From positions 1-26,020 of the IMG/VR virus record IMGVR_UViG_3300031951_001072: 26,020 nucleotides of DNA. One strand, written 5' to 3'. Positions within the stretch are counted from its first letter, which is position 1. Each line of letters starts with the position of its first letter. The notes under the pieces were generated by a model that was given only the letters and a program-made list of their open reading frames with translations, did no database searches and was not told the origin of the DNA. This DNA comes from a virus. The position numbers were made by a program, and so were the translations under genes. Shown in pieces: positions 15,102 through 21,338 of the stretch.

Positions 15102-17374
15102 AGTCGTGGTTCCTCGGGCGGCATTTCTGCCATTTCAGGCGGCATCATACCCATTTCAGGCGGCATTTGTTGCATTTCTGGTGGCATTTGTTGCATTTCT
15201 GGTGGCATTTCCTGCATCGGCATCTCGCCTGGCAGCTCTAGGCCACCTTCGCTCATCGCCAAGTCGCCAGTAGTCATTACGTCGCGTAGCGTCTGCATGA
15301 CGACGTCTTGCACCTGATCCGGCGTCATAGCGCCAGATACGGCAGACAGGCGCTGTGTCTCTGCTTGGTACGCCTTGATCTCGGCTTCGAAGTTCTTGCG
15401 CTCCAAGTCCTGCACCTCGATCGACTTGCCGACGTTCTGCAGCATCTGCTGGAGCTGATCCATCTCCTGCCCCATCGCTTGCATCTGCTGCTTGGCCATC
15501 TGCATCTCGGGCGAGTCGTCCGAACCGTCGCCCAGCACCTTCGGGTCGATGACGCGAGCAAACCGCTCGGCCATCTCCTGCGCGCCTGGCCAGTCCATGT
15601 TCTTGATAAACAGGTCGCCTGCGACTTGCCAGAGCTGCGGGTTGGATTGCAAGATCATGCCCATCGCGTCCAGTGCCTCCTGACGCTTGGTCATGTAGGA
15701 CGGGCCTGTGGTTACCACGACGTCGTACTTACCGACGCTCGGGTTGTAAATCTTGTCAATCTCAATGCCCTGCTGGTTGACGATCTTCTTGACCGGCTCT
15801 TGTTGGGTAGGATCGAGCTTGACCATGTCGGTGTCGCCGTCCACACCAATGATGCGAGCAACCCGCTGGGTGTCGTAAATCTTTGGGATTATGTCAACAA
15901 TTTGGCGGGTAACGTGCCGAATAGCCCGCGCCAAATTGTCCACGTAATGATAAGTGCCAGTATCAGACTGACGCTCCCGCGCCATAATTGCCTTGCCCGA
16001 TCGCTCATTCGATGTCGCTCCCAGACTGGTGTCGTACTGCCCTGTGGTCGACTTGATGTCATCCGACGCGCCCATCTTGGCCTGAATCAGACCGGTCTGT
16101 GGCAGCGGTGGGGCTGCCCGTTGGGGCAACGGCAACACAGCGCCTGAACCGTCGGTGACGTCCGGGTTGACCTCCAGATACGGCCAGTTCTGCGTGTTGG
16201 CCGTCTTCCACTGCATCTCGTAGCCTTCAAACTGGCCACCGTAGCCGATAAACGGCGCTTTCGGTGCCAAAGCCAGCATTTCAGCTTCTTGGCTCGTCCA
16301 GTAGTTGTACATGCGCTGCGCATCTTTAGCGTTACGCACCAAACCAGAGACGTAAATCTTACCGTCGACCTCGAACTCGTTGCCAACCACGCGTACGACC
16401 GGAATCCACTTGCCGACCCAGTCACGCTCTTCCAGCATCTCGTAGCCGTTGGTCTTGCACCACTTGACCCGCTTGGCGTGTACCTGACGGGTGCGGATAG
16501 GCTTGATGCCCATCTGCTTCATCTGCTTGGCCTCGGGCGAACCTTCGAACGCCGTCATATTGCCGGGGTACAGGTTCAGCGTCGCGTTGTCGTACTCGAC
16601 GTAGTAATACTCAGCAATCCGCACGGTATCCTGGTTGATCCAGACCGAGATTGACTGGTCACCAATGCCCTGCGCCTGTAGGGTTGTCAGCGGGCTGGCG
16701 TCTGGGAACAAGCGCTCGAATTCGGAACGCTGCAGGTCTTCGGTGATGAAGCACCACTTAGCATCCGCACCGCACGGGTCTTGGATGGTCGGATCCATGT
16801 AAACCGAAAACGAGTTGCGCACACGCGCAATCTTGATGTCTTGGTCGAACGTGTCGTCGTCGCAGTATTCCGTCAGGATGCGGATGTAACCTTCGCCGTA
16901 AGAAACTTGGTTTTCGCAAGCGGTGTCGTAGGCGACGTCGGCGTCCGAGATGTACTCGATGTGCCTGACCATGCCGTTGTAGATTTCGGCGACTTCCGGG
17001 TCGGCGTTGTCGTCAGCAGGAATAACTTTGCCGCTTGGACGGTTTTGTCTTTGATCATTCGTCACCTGCCGCACGTGTTGCGGCAGCTTGTTGATGGTCA
17101 GGCAAGGCCGCGCGTTGATCGTCTGGCCTTGCACTGCGCCACGGGTTGCCAGCACGTCGGCTGGCCACTGCCAATGGTTGTCGGGCGAACCGGCATAGAA
17201 CCGCAGGTCGTCTAGCTCATCTTCCCGCGTCTCCGACATGGCAGATAGCGCCATTTGCAGGCGCTTTCGCATGGTCGACAGCACATCCTGTGTGTCTTTC
17301 TTGATGTCGTCCGGCGGCGGGTTTCCGCCTACATCCGCGACTTTTGCTGCCTTATTTATGCCGGTATAGTCCAT
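15098..17374 (-). CDS. Portal protein, P22 gp1 family
   Basis: A 758-residue protein. The N-terminal helix (DTQDVLSTMRKRLQMALSAM) and EDELDDLRFYAGSPDNHWQW, then RPCLTINKLPQHVRQVTNDQ, match the wing and clip of P22-type portals. A long helical crown follows (about 560-690, MQMAKQQMQAMGQEMDQLQQ). The last 45 residues are a Met/Pro/Glu repeat (MPPEMQQ). Length is close to P22 portal (725). It forms the dodecameric DNA channel at one capsid vertex and docks the terminase. The ATG is adjacent to the stop of the upstream basic peptide gene (TAAATG). Confidence 0.88.
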   Translation of the reverse strand: MDYTGINKAAKVADVGGNPPPDDIKKDTQDVLSTMRKRLQMALSAMSETREDELDDLRFYAGSPDNHWQWPADVLATRGAVQGQTINARPCLTINKLPQHVRQVTNDQRQNRPSGKVIPADDNADPEVAEIYNGMVRHIEYISDADVAYDTACENQVSYGEGYIRILTEYCDDDTFDQDIKIARVRNSFSVYMDPTIQDPCGADAKWCFITEDLQRSEFERLFPDASPLTTLQAQGIGDQSISVWINQDTVRIAEYYYVEYDNATLNLYPGNMTAFEGSPEAKQMKQMGIKPIRTRQVHAKRVKWCKTNGYEMLEERDWVGKWIPVVRVVGNEFEVDGKIYVSGLVRNAKDAQRMYNYWTSQEAEMLALAPKAPFIGYGGQFEGYEMQWKTANTQNWPYLEVNPDVTDGSGAVLPLPQRAAPPLPQTGLIQAKMGASDDIKSTTGQYDTSLGATSNERSGKAIMARERQSDTGTYHYVDNLARAIRHVTRQIVDIIPKIYDTQRVARIIGVDGDTDMVKLDPTQQEPVKKIVNQQGIEIDKIYNPSVGKYDVVVTTGPSYMTKRQEALDAMGMILQSNPQLWQVAGDLFIKNMDWPGAQEMAERFARVIDPKVLGDGSDDSPEMQMAKQQMQAMGQEMDQLQQMLQNVGKSIEVQDLERKNFEAEIKAYQAETQRLSAVSGAMTPDQVQDVVMQTLRDVMTTGDLAMSEGGLELPGEMPMQEMPPEMQQMPPEMQQMPPEMGMMPPEMAEMPPEEPRL
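15162..15203. repeat. Exact 21-bp tandem repeat at the portal C-terminus
   Basis: The two units 15162-15182 and 15183-15203 are identical, and diverged partial copies flank them. They encode MPPEMQQ repeats at the end of the portal, where the chain should extend from the crown or barrel inside the head. The 21-bp period keeps the reading frame. Confidence 0.88.
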
Positions 17375-17521
17375 TTACTTCATCTTTTTCGCTGGTTTGG
17401 CGGCTGCGCGCTTAGTAGCGTACGCGATCGCCACGGCCTGTTTGACCGGTTTGCCGCTTTTGACCTCGGCGCGGATGTTTTGCTTGAACGCCTTTTCGGA
17501 TTTTGACTTAATCAGCGGCAT
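17375..17521 (-). CDS. Tiny basic protein (48 aa), conserved phage type
   Basis: An ATG at 17521 opens MPLIKSKSEKAFKQNIRAEV, then KSGKPVKQAVAIAYATKRAA and a Lys/Ala-rich end. About a third of the residues are Lys or Arg. The KAF-NI-E-GKP-KQAVAIAY pattern is familiar from small phage genes next to terminase and portal. It may be a nucleic-acid-binding or packaging accessory protein, which is inferred only. The stop abuts the portal ATG (TAAATG), giving coupled translation. Too short for many gene finders, but the coding pattern and operon fit make it convincing. Confidence 0.7.
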   Translation of the reverse strand: MPLIKSKSEKAFKQNIRAEVKSGKPVKQAVAIAYATKRAAAKPAKKMK

Positions 17522-17522
17522 T

Positions 17523-17678
17523 TTACTTCCCCTTTTTAGCCGTTTTCGCAGATTGCTTGAAATCTTTCGCGGTTGGGGCGCCGGGCGAGCCGGGTTTCCT
17601 CATCTTTTCGCCGGAACCGGCCTTGATGCGCTCACGTTTTGCGTGAATGTTTGCGTACAACCCTGGTTTCGTTGCCAT
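17523..17678 (-). CDS. Tiny basic protein (51 aa), conserved phage type
   Basis: An ATG at 17678 opens MATKPGLYANIHAKRERIKA, then GSGEKMRKPGSPGAPTAKDF and a Lys-rich end. The PGLYANIHAKRxRI-GSGEKMRKPG motif is a distinctive conserved small phage protein that I have seen repeatedly near terminase genes, without known function. Its high positive charge suggests binding to DNA or to acidic virion parts. It starts two bases after the stop of the 86-residue gene and ends one base before the 48-residue gene, so all three basic genes form one tight cluster between terL and portal. Confidence 0.72.
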   Translation of the reverse strand: MATKPGLYANIHAKRERIKAGSGEKMRKPGSPGAPTAKDFKQSAKTAKKGK

Positions 17679-17680
17679 AG

Positions 17681-17941
17681 TCAGCACTTCCATCGTTTAA
17701 GTGACGCTTTCGCGCGTTCGCCGTCCTTCGCCTTGGCGGCAACGGCTCCCATCCGGGCGCAGAACGACTTTTTACGCCCTTCATCCGCTTTTGTTTGCGG
17801 ATTCGGTGCCGGTGCCTTTAAGTTCGAGCCCGTTGCTGCGTTGTACTTCGCTCGCCCCTTGGCGGTTAGCCCTGCACCCTTGCTGACCGGCAGCTTCTCG
17901 CCCCGGCCTACGCTCAATGACACGCCTTTTTTCGTTGCCAT
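17681..17941 (-). CDS. Small basic DUF6321-like protein (86 aa)
   Basis: The likely start is the ATG at 17941, right behind the terL stop (TAAGATG), giving MATKKGVSLSVGRGEKLPVS. An upstream in-frame start inside terL is possible but less likely. The core GAGLTAKGRAKYNAATGSNL, then KSFCARMGAVAAKAKDGERA and the ending LKRWKC, resembles DUF6321-type small phage proteins (family name from memory). It is Lys/Ala/Gly-rich with two cysteines. Function is unknown; packaging accessory or DNA contact is a guess based on charge and place between terL and portal. Confidence 0.72.
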   Translation of the reverse strand: MATKKGVSLSVGRGEKLPVSKGAGLTAKGRAKYNAATGSNLKAPAPNPQTKADEGRKKSFCARMGAVAAKAKDGERAKASLKRWKC

Positions 17942-17942
17942 C

Positions 17943-19481
17943 TTAGTTCCCCATCCAGCCAGTTGCAACCGCTGTCTGCTGATACATGCGCGGGGCCGCT
18001 CGCGCTGCACGTTCTACGCCTGATTCACGGCTGGCTACCGGGAACGCGAACGTCACCGCTAGTGCATCCGCCGCGTCTGGTGAGGCCAGCCCGCGCGACT
18101 TCATCTCTTTCTTACCTTCCAGATAGATCGTCCCCGACGAGTCAGGCTTCTTCATCGGGCCTGTCAAGTCCGCCTTCAGTTGCCGATCGTTCGGGATGCT
18201 GGCCGTCTTCAGCCACTCCTTCATCGCGCCCCACATCTCGGCGCGCTTGTTACCCCACATGACCGGCTTGCTCGACTTCCAGCCGAAGTTCACTCCCCGC
18301 ACCTTGTATCGCTGTTCTTTTAACCTGTCAAGTATGCCGTAGCCAAGACCACCTTCGTCGATGATTGTCAGTGCGGGTCGGTACTCTTCAATCGCATCAA
18401 TCACCCGTCCGACGGTCGTCATGGTGTCCTCGCCGTGGTAGCGTTTGATCGCTACCAGGTCGCGTCCTTGTCGGACGACGATGACGGTTGCGTCCGCGCC
18501 GCCGCGAGCTGGGTCAACGCCGATAACAATTGGCGCCGTTTCGTCCTTGTAGCGTGGCCGATTGGCGGCGTCGTCGATAACACTCGCACCAATAAACTGA
18601 TCTTCGCCAGCCGATGGAAATTCACCGTAGACTTCAACCCGAGCCTGCGGCGAATCTTCGCCATACTCCGCAATGATCTGCTCATATATCTGCTTGTCCG
18701 TATCTTCGACTGTGCGTGAGTCGATGTTCTCCGTCTGCCAAAAGTTGCGCTTGGCGTGGAAACATTCGTAGAAGTAGCCCTGATTACGCCGGGGGTTCGA
18801 AAACGCAAACCAATACCGGTCTAGGATCGGTTCGGTAAAGAAGCCCGCACCGACCGACCAGATGGCGTCCGGAATACCAGACGCCTCATCAAAGATCAGC
18901 ATCATGCCGTCGTGGTTGTGCACACCGGCGTAGCTGTCTGGATTCTCTTCCGACCAGAGCTTGCCCTCAGCCGCCCAGTAGCGCGTACCTTTCTTCAAGT
19001 CACGCTCGACCAGCTCAGTTAGCCACTTGGCAGGCGTCAGCTTAGTTGCGCTGATCTCCCACCAGTGGTTGTTGATCACCATCGCTTGCCACTTAGTCAA
19101 CTCACCCCAGGTCACTGAGCGGAGCTGCGCCTCACTGTTAGCGGACACGATTACGGACGAACCAATGCGGGTCGTCAGCATCCACAGCACCAACCAGCTG
19201 ACTAGCGCCGACTTACCGATACCCCGACCAGACGCGACCGCAGTTCGCAACGCGTCCATGTCGACTTGACCTTTGTTGGTCTTGATGTGCGTGGCGATGC
19301 GTCGCAGTATCTTGCGCTGCCAGGTGCGCGGGCCTTTGAACTTGGCCAACGGCGTATTTTGTTGCCCCCACGGGAACGCGAACAGCACGAACGCCTCGGG
19401 GTCGTCGGCTATCTGTGGCGCCCATAGGCGCGCCATCAGTAGCTGTTCGCCCTCGGCGTCATAGATCGGCTGTTGTGCCAT
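17943..19481 (-). CDS. terL: Terminase large subunit (packaging ATPase-nuclease)
   Basis: A 512-residue protein. The Walker A loop is SGRGIGKSA (84-92) and Walker B is LIFDEA (195-200). RNase H-like nuclease acids are at GVDPARGGAD (D323), TIIDEGG (D375) and SPDAADAL (near D469/D472). It cuts concatemers and pumps DNA through the portal. The family is closest to the P22-like/headful or related podovirus terminases, but the packaging type cannot be read directly. The first 23 bases overlap terS in another frame, coupling the subunits. Length is usual for the family (about 500). Confidence 0.93.
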   Translation of the reverse strand: MAQQPIYDAEGEQLLMARLWAPQIADDPEAFVLFAFPWGQQNTPLAKFKGPRTWQRKILRRIATHIKTNKGQVDMDALRTAVASGRGIGKSALVSWLVLWMLTTRIGSSVIVSANSEAQLRSVTWGELTKWQAMVINNHWWEISATKLTPAKWLTELVERDLKKGTRYWAAEGKLWSEENPDSYAGVHNHDGMMLIFDEASGIPDAIWSVGAGFFTEPILDRYWFAFSNPRRNQGYFYECFHAKRNFWQTENIDSRTVEDTDKQIYEQIIAEYGEDSPQARVEVYGEFPSAGEDQFIGASVIDDAANRPRYKDETAPIVIGVDPARGGADATVIVVRQGRDLVAIKRYHGEDTMTTVGRVIDAIEEYRPALTIIDEGGLGYGILDRLKEQRYKVRGVNFGWKSSKPVMWGNKRAEMWGAMKEWLKTASIPNDRQLKADLTGPMKKPDSSGTIYLEGKKEMKSRGLASPDAADALAVTFAFPVASRESGVERAARAAPRMYQQTAVATGWMGN

Positions 19482-19908
19482 GCGTCAGTTTGGTGGGTAA
19501 CGTGTGCGGTTGCTGTTCGGTAATCAGACCGTCGATTACGCGTTCTTGCGCTTGTTGCAGCGCCTGCGTGATGCTGATCCGGTTCGTGATGTCGACACTA
19601 ATCTCTTGACGTGCTGTCCAGCCGTGGCTGTGCTGCAGGATAGCCAGCGCCGCCTTGCTGTCGCCAGCACGGGCTGCCTCACGCAAGTGCATGGACGCCT
19701 CCATCTCGGAGTCAGCGCGACCCTTCTGTTCGGCCATTGCAGCCACCGGATCCAACTCGCACAGCTGTCTGTATTCAGTAGGCAGCAATCCAGCCGCTAA
19801 CGCCAGCGAGTCGCCCTTCAGACCTAAAGCAGCGGCGTCATAGATCGCCTGGAGACGCGCCTCTGTCGCCTCCACTTTGCGTGGGGTGAACGGGATGGAT
19901 TTGAACAT
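19459..19908 (-). CDS. terS: Terminase small subunit
   Basis: The preferred start is the ATG at 19908 (149 residues): MFKSIPFTPRKVEATEARLQ, then AALGLKGDSLALAAGLLPTE. This last part is a helix-turn-helix-like DNA-binding segment typical of phage small terminases, followed by QKGRADSEMEASMHLREAAR (oligomerisation helix) and ALAILQHSHGWTARQEISVD. It recognises the packaging site and feeds DNA to TerL. The open frame reaches back to 19995, but that stretch crosses an A/T tract (19926-19949) and reads unlike a protein of this family. No good Shine-Dalgarno lies at 19908, while a GGAGG lies farther upstream (near 19960), so the true start remains slightly uncertain. Confidence 0.82.
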   Translation of the reverse strand: MFKSIPFTPRKVEATEARLQAIYDAAALGLKGDSLALAAGLLPTEYRQLCELDPVAAMAEQKGRADSEMEASMHLREAARAGDSKAALAILQHSHGWTARQEISVDITNRISITQALQQAQERVIDGLITEQQPHTLPTKLTHGTTADL

Positions 19909-19985
19909 GGCTTGATGGTAACGGATTTTTTTAAAAAAATAAAAAATTTCGCGTAACACCTCCGTGGTCGTGACCGGCCAGGCGC

Positions 19986-20004
19986 GGGCCCCCACCCCCC
20001 ACCC
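19986..20004 (-). other. G-rich tract in the terS leader
   Basis: Minus-strand GGGTGGGGGGTGGGGG lies upstream of terS. Its G-runs (3, 6 and 5) could form a two-layer or bulged G-quadruplex in the mRNA or in single-stranded DNA. It is followed by GGAGGTG and then the A/T palindrome TTTTTTTAAAAAAA at 19926-19939. Confidence 0.5.
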
Positions 20005-20008
20005 AAAA

Positions 20009-20094
20009 GTTAGTGAGCACTTACTTCACGCAGCCAGGTTAGTGAGCACTAACTTACAGTTGTCAGCCTGACAAGTTAGTGAGTACTTACTAAC
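20009..20094. promoter_or_regulatory. Three 20-bp near-palindromic operator-like repeats
   Basis: Direct repeats start at 20009, 20038 and 20075. Each begins GTTAGTGAG and reads as an imperfect palindrome; the third, GTTAGTGAGTACTTACTAAC, has arms that match except at one position. Between copies two and three lies a perfect 15-bp palindrome, TTGTCAGCCTGACAA (20060-20074). On the minus strand TTGTCA there could serve as a -35, but no good -10 follows, so the late promoter may need an activator. The sites sit between the divergent late and early units. Confidence 0.7.
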
Positions 20095-20137
20095 ATCTGT
20101 GGGCGGTTTAGGCTGCCAACGCTAGGTGCGCAGATAC

Positions 20138-20167
20138 TTGTAGCGTTATTATTTCTAACGTTATAAA
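20138..20167 (+). promoter_or_regulatory. Early promoter for the 85-residue gene
   Basis: TTGTAG (20138-20143) and TATAAA (20162-20167) are separated by 18 bp, a reasonable sigma70 promoter. Two operator-like 17-bp units (20144-20160 and 20159-20175) fill the spacer and cover the -10, so a protein bound there would block RNA polymerase. Confidence 0.55.
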
Positions 20168-20175
20168 ATGTAACG
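20144..20175. repeat. Two overlapping CGTTA-N7-TAACG operator units
   Basis: CGTTATTATTTCTAACG (20144-20160) and CGTTATAAAATGTAACG (20159-20175) share two bases and repeat with a 15-bp period. Each is a 5-7-5 inverted repeat. They overlie the early promoter. Close copies in inverted orientation lie at 20515-20563. Confidence 0.75.
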
Positions 20176-20200
20176 CCTACTAACTTTGAAAGGAAACATT

Positions 20201-20458
20201 ATGGCAACCAAGCAAACCATTCTAGAGGGCCGGTATCAGCACAAGGTAGACCTAGTGGATGACGTTAACGCGCTTGATTCGTTGACCGGTTCGCAGGTCT
20301 ATTCAATCCTGCTTTGCGTAACCGATCTGTTACCTGCGCAAATCAAATTGGAGCAACGCAGTCCGAAGGGGCCGATAGACCTATCTGTGGATAACTTTCG
20401 CTTTAAGATCAATCAGCGGGCAAAAGTTAGCCAACGATATGAAATACGCCCGATTTGA
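20201..20458 (+). CDS. Unrecognised 85-residue early protein, candidate autoregulator
   Basis: The chosen start is ATG 20201, five bases after the strong site GAAAGGAAA; an in-frame TTG at 20186 lies upstream of that site and is rejected. The protein begins MATKQTILEGRYQHKVDLVD and contains LTGSQVYSILLCVTDLLPAQ (a helix that could pack a dimer) and SVDNFRFKINQRAKVSQRYE (basic beta-like end). I do not recognise the family. The basic C-terminal end and the four CGTTA-N7-TAACG units flanking the gene make a DNA-binding autoregulator plausible. This is inference; no classic helix-turn-helix or ribbon-helix-helix motif is obvious. Confidence 0.75.
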   Translation: MATKQTILEGRYQHKVDLVDDVNALDSLTGSQVYSILLCVTDLLPAQIKLEQRSPKGPIDLSVDNFRFKINQRAKVSQRYEIRPI

Positions 20459-20514
20459 TTTGTAGGCAATGTTGGCGCTTTTTTTGCCAACTCAAGTTAG
20501 CCGACCCCTACAAA

Positions 20515-20563
20515 CGCTACATTTTCTAACGCGGCTATTGTAGGGGCGTTACAAATAATAACG
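20515..20563. repeat. Two CGTTA-N7-TAACG type units, inverted relative to the first pair
   Basis: Units lie at 20515-20531 (CGCTACATTTTCTAACG) and 20547-20563 (CGTTACAAATAATAACG). Read on the minus strand, the second matches the 20144-20160 unit at 16 of 17 positions, and the first matches the 20159-20175 unit at 15 of 17. The arms of an 8-bp inverted repeat separate and flank them. Confidence 0.75.
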
Positions 20564-20713
20564 TTTTACCGATAATTTAACTTCTAACAGTCTAATAACA
20601 ACATAGCCAACAAAAAGCCAAAAGCCTGACCCAGCCTCGCATCCCACGTTGGCAAACCACGCGCCCACAATAGCCAACAATCCGCCCAAACCGCCCACAA
20701 AACCGCAACGCAA
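20549..20713 (-). CDS. Doubtful small membrane protein (54 codons, TTG start)
   Basis: An open minus-strand frame from a TTG at 20713 (or farther upstream) encodes two hydrophobic stretches, GFVGGLGGLLAIVGAWFANV and SGFWLFVGYVVIRLLEVKLS. It would fit a two-span peptide and its stop codon lies in an operator unit. However, the strand is very G/T-rich, which produces Gly/Val/Leu/Trp by chance; the start is poor, and the frame farther upstream runs across an opposing promoter. Listed only as a candidate. Confidence 0.2.
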   Translation of the reverse strand: MRCGFVGGLGGLLAIVGAWFANVGCEAGSGFWLFVGYVVIRLLEVKLSVKRYYL

Positions 20714-20731
20714 ACTAATGTAAAATAATCC

Positions 20732-20760
20732 TTTACACTTTTTATTTTTTCGCGTATAAA
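20732..20760 (+). promoter_or_regulatory. Strong sigma70-like promoter of the early operon
   Basis: TTTACA (20732-20737) and TATAAA (20755-20760) are separated by the ideal 17 bp in an A/T-rich setting. Each hexamer is close to consensus. The first gene of the early operon begins about 60 bases downstream. No CGTTA-N7-TAACG unit overlaps it, so it may be unregulated by that system. Confidence 0.72.
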
Positions 20761-20821
20761 GATATCTGCAGCACAATGATTTACAGAGTAACTGACTATT
20801 TTTTAAGCAAGGGAGCAAAAA

Positions 20822-21025
20822 ATGATTACTTTCGCTGAATATATGGCCTTCTTTGATCGTTGGATCAACTATCAATTCTCACGTGCCGAAGATGCGGCGC
20901 ACGTCAACGAAATTCTGCAGGCAGTGGGCCGGATTGTTTCCGATCCTGATGAGTTAGCGTATTGGGCCGAGCGCGACAATTGGTCTATGTATCACTGCGC
21001 AAAAGAGGTTAGCCATGTTCAATAA
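20822..21025 (+). CDS. Unrecognised early protein (67 aa)
   Basis: A 67-residue protein with a strong site (AGGGAG) before the ATG. It begins MITFAEYMAFFDRWINYQFS, then AEDAAHVNEILQAVGRIVSD, DPDELAYWAERDNWSMYHCA and ends KEVSHVQ. It is aromatic-rich, acidic and helical, without a familiar motif. First gene behind the strong early promoter, where phages often place small host-takeover or anti-defence proteins; that role is inferred from position only. The next gene's ATG lies inside its 3' end. Confidence 0.7.
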   Translation: MITFAEYMAFFDRWINYQFSRAEDAAHVNEILQAVGRIVSDPDELAYWAERDNWSMYHCAKEVSHVQ

Positions 21026-21101
21026 AATTCTCGAAATCGTCGCGGCGCTGTTCATCGGCGCTTGGATGTACATCATGCTCGTTTTCATAATGTCAATGTG
21101 A
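21015..21101 (+). CDS. Tiny single-span membrane peptide (28 aa)
   Basis: MFNKILEIVAALFIGAWMYI followed by MLVFIMSM: a 28-residue peptide that is almost wholly one transmembrane helix with a short basic/acidic N-terminus. The ribosome site AAGAGG lies just before the ATG and the frame overlaps the preceding gene by 11 bases. The next gene's GAGGAG site starts at its stop. Tight spacing and a complete hydrophobic profile support translation. Possible roles are membrane-active early peptide or regulator of a host membrane protein; none can be assigned. Confidence 0.55.
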   Translation: MFNKILEIVAALFIGAWMYIMLVFIMSM

Positions 21102-21111
21102 GGAGCGCATC

Positions 21112-21327
21112 ATGAGAGAAACTGAACTATTCGGGCACGAACAATTCGTATGCTATTGGCGCTGCGGTATTGACGATCACGTCACGGAAATTCACAGCGC
21201 CGATTTTTTCACTCAGGAAAACGGTTATTCGGCCGACGACATCGAAGCCCTTGCCAATATATTGATCGGCGAATCGGCGGATATCAGCGGCCCGACTCAG
21301 TCGCATTACGTCCTGCGCATTGTGTAA
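21112..21327 (+). CDS. Unrecognised early protein (71 aa)
   Basis: A 71-residue acidic protein beginning MRETELFGHEQFVCYWRCGI, then DDHVTEIHSADFFTQENGYS and a helix ADDIEALANILIGESADISG, ending QSHYVLRIV. The strand-helix-strand layout and the GYSADDIEAL segment could form a compact alpha/beta fold, but I recognise no family. It has a good GAGGAG ribosome site and sits in the same early operon. A GC hairpin with a T-rich tail follows it and may lower transcription of downstream genes. Confidence 0.7.
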   Translation: MRETELFGHEQFVCYWRCGIDDHVTEIHSADFFTQENGYSADDIEALANILIGESADISGPTQSHYVLRIV

Positions 21328-21338
21328 TCAAACCCGCC

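Larger units (their letters stand above)
20459..20731. other. Non-coding control / possible origin segment
   Basis: This stretch before the second early promoter holds no convincing gene. It contains GTTGGC-GCTTTTTTT-GCCAAC (20471-20491, T-run in the loop, so not a normal terminator), an 8-bp inverted repeat CCCCTACA/TGTAGGGG (20505-20512 and 20539-20546), two operator units, several GCCAAC hexamers, and a strongly C/A-rich plus strand from about 20600 to 20715. Such features can mark a replication origin or regulatory hub; nothing proves it. Confidence 0.45.

Noticed and set aside
15308-16147. Long plus-strand open frame (279 codons) inside the portal gene
   Set aside because: It is antisense to a well-supported portal gene; its His/Leu/Arg-rich composition is the usual mirror of a GC-rich coding strand, and it has no motif or ribosome site.
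17397-18023. Plus-strand open frame (208 codons) opposite the three small basic genes
   Set aside because: Phe/Ala/Leu-rich reading is the complement of Lys/Ala-rich coding; the opposite frames carry recognisable small phage proteins with tight operon spacing.
19909-19995. Longer terS start reading through the A/T tract
   Set aside because: The extra N-terminus (including EIFYFFKKIRYHQ) is unlike the family, whose members start shortly before the RLQ helix; kept only as a small uncertainty.
20009-20094. CRISPR-like short repeats
   Set aside because: There are only three copies, unequal spacing of 29 and 37 bp, palindromic operator-like units and no cas genes.
20468-20495. Terminator after the 85-residue gene
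   Set aside because: GTTGGC/GCCAAC pair across a loop that itself holds the T-run; no T tract follows the stem, so it does not fit an intrinsic terminator.
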